Below are positions 62,718-62,856 of a DNA stretch of 62,856 nt, piece by piece. The stretch comes from Rhodanobacter denitrificans (GTDB lineage Bacteria; Pseudomonadota; Gammaproteobacteria; Xanthomonadales; Rhodanobacteraceae): contig JAFIHF010000062.1 in the NCBI GenBank assembly GCA_017848855.1, positions 1 to 62,856 on the forward strand, in the 5' to 3' direction. The notes beneath the pieces are model-generated. The model made no database searches and was not told where the DNA came from. It worked only from the letters and a program-made list of their open reading frames with translations. Each line of letters begins with the position of its first letter. Position 1 is the first letter of the stretch. A program made the translations under genes and the position numbers.

Positions 62718-62856
62718 TGAACCGCCCCGGGATTCTCGGAGGCTCCAACTCTTGAGAGGATGGAGCGATGGAAACCCCGAAGAAGAAGACCCCAACGTAC
62801 TCGCCGGAAGTCCGCGAGCGGACCGTCCGGATGGTGTTTGAACACCGTGCTGAATA
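62718..62856 (+). mobile_element. Left end of an IS3-family insertion sequence
   Basis: The likely terminal inverted repeat starts TGAACCGCCCCGGG at 62718, an end typical of IS3-family elements, and the transposase orfA starts 50 bp later. The right end is outside the window, so the target-site duplication cannot be checked. It interrupts a copy of the composite hairpin repeat. Confidence 0.75.
62768..62856 (+). CDS. IS3-family transposase OrfA, N-terminal fragment cut by window edge
   Basis: 29 residues are visible. Y-S-P-E-V-R-E-R-T-V-R-M-V is the opening of IS3-type OrfA, leading into the helix-turn-helix that binds the element's ends. GAGAGGATGGAGCG upstream holds a ribosome-binding site. 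Confidence 0.85.
   Translation, partial: METPKKKTPTYSPEVRERTVRMVFEHRAE

Overview
The window is GC-rich chromosomal DNA (roughly two-thirds G+C by eye) from a gammaproteobacterium of the Xanthomonadales/Lysobacterales. Rhodanobacteraceae (Rhodanobacter/Dyella-like) is my best guess. The reasons are the gene order gshB / tonB-like / yqgE / ruvX / pyrB beside pilG-H-I-J-chpA-B-C, pilT-pilU beside proC-yggT, xerD-dsbC, and GTAG-type REP palindromes. This is inference from family knowledge; no 16S rRNA or other marker is present. I saw no rRNA, tRNA or CRISPR array.

Layout. 1-5.1 kb: the 3' end of an IS1595-type transposase, a higBA toxin-antitoxin pair between two ~205-bp direct copies of the 3' end of an iorB-like gene, a complete iorB/iorA-like molybdenum hydroxylase pair lacking key cofactor residues, then ~1 kb of dispersed repeats. 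5.1-13.7 kb: PHA depolymerase, JmjC-type cupin, xerD, dsbC, a DMT exporter, a glycosyltransferase and secreted or membrane hypotheticals. 13.6-20.6 kb: purL, a DUF2127 protein, ybdD and cstA. 20.8-30.2 kb: def, a HepT/MntA-type toxin-antitoxin pair, hemE, aroK-aroB, a sugar-epimerase-like protein, a glycerate-kinase-like protein, pdxH, yjbQ. 30.2-32.9 kb: a small AT-richer island (2OG-Fe dioxygenase plus a HEPN-like/zinc-ribbon protein) bracketed by inverted copies of a composite repeat. 32.9-55 kb: twitching-motility block (yggT, proC, pilT, pilU, then pyrB, ruvX, yqgE, tonB-like, gshB, then the Pil-Chp chemosensory operon). 55-62.9 kb: rsmE, bioA, gspN, hisN-like, nudE, cysQ, mazG, a GSGD-repeat secreted protein and the left end of an IS3-family element.

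How parts work together. PilG, PilH, PilI, PilJ, ChpA, ChpB and ChpC form one plus-strand operon that controls type IV pili, whose retraction motors PilT and PilU are encoded 6-9 kb upstream. The adaptation branch looks disabled: no pilK methyltransferase gene is present and ChpB lacks the CheB catalytic serine. NudE, CysQ, HisN-like and MazG form a small phosphoester/nucleotide housekeeping run.

Most unusual signals: (1) a dispersed ~300-bp repeat family made of serial hairpins. Between copies the stem sequences change completely while pairing is kept, and in one orientation most loops present GGA, as in CsrA/RsmA-binding RNAs. (2) An iorAB pair in which all four N-terminal [2Fe-2S] cysteines and the expected catalytic glutamate are replaced. 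(3) The repeat-bracketed dioxygenase/HEPN-like cassette. (4) REP or REP-like units that form stop codons (aroB, rsmE) or sit in frame inside genes (bioA, purL).
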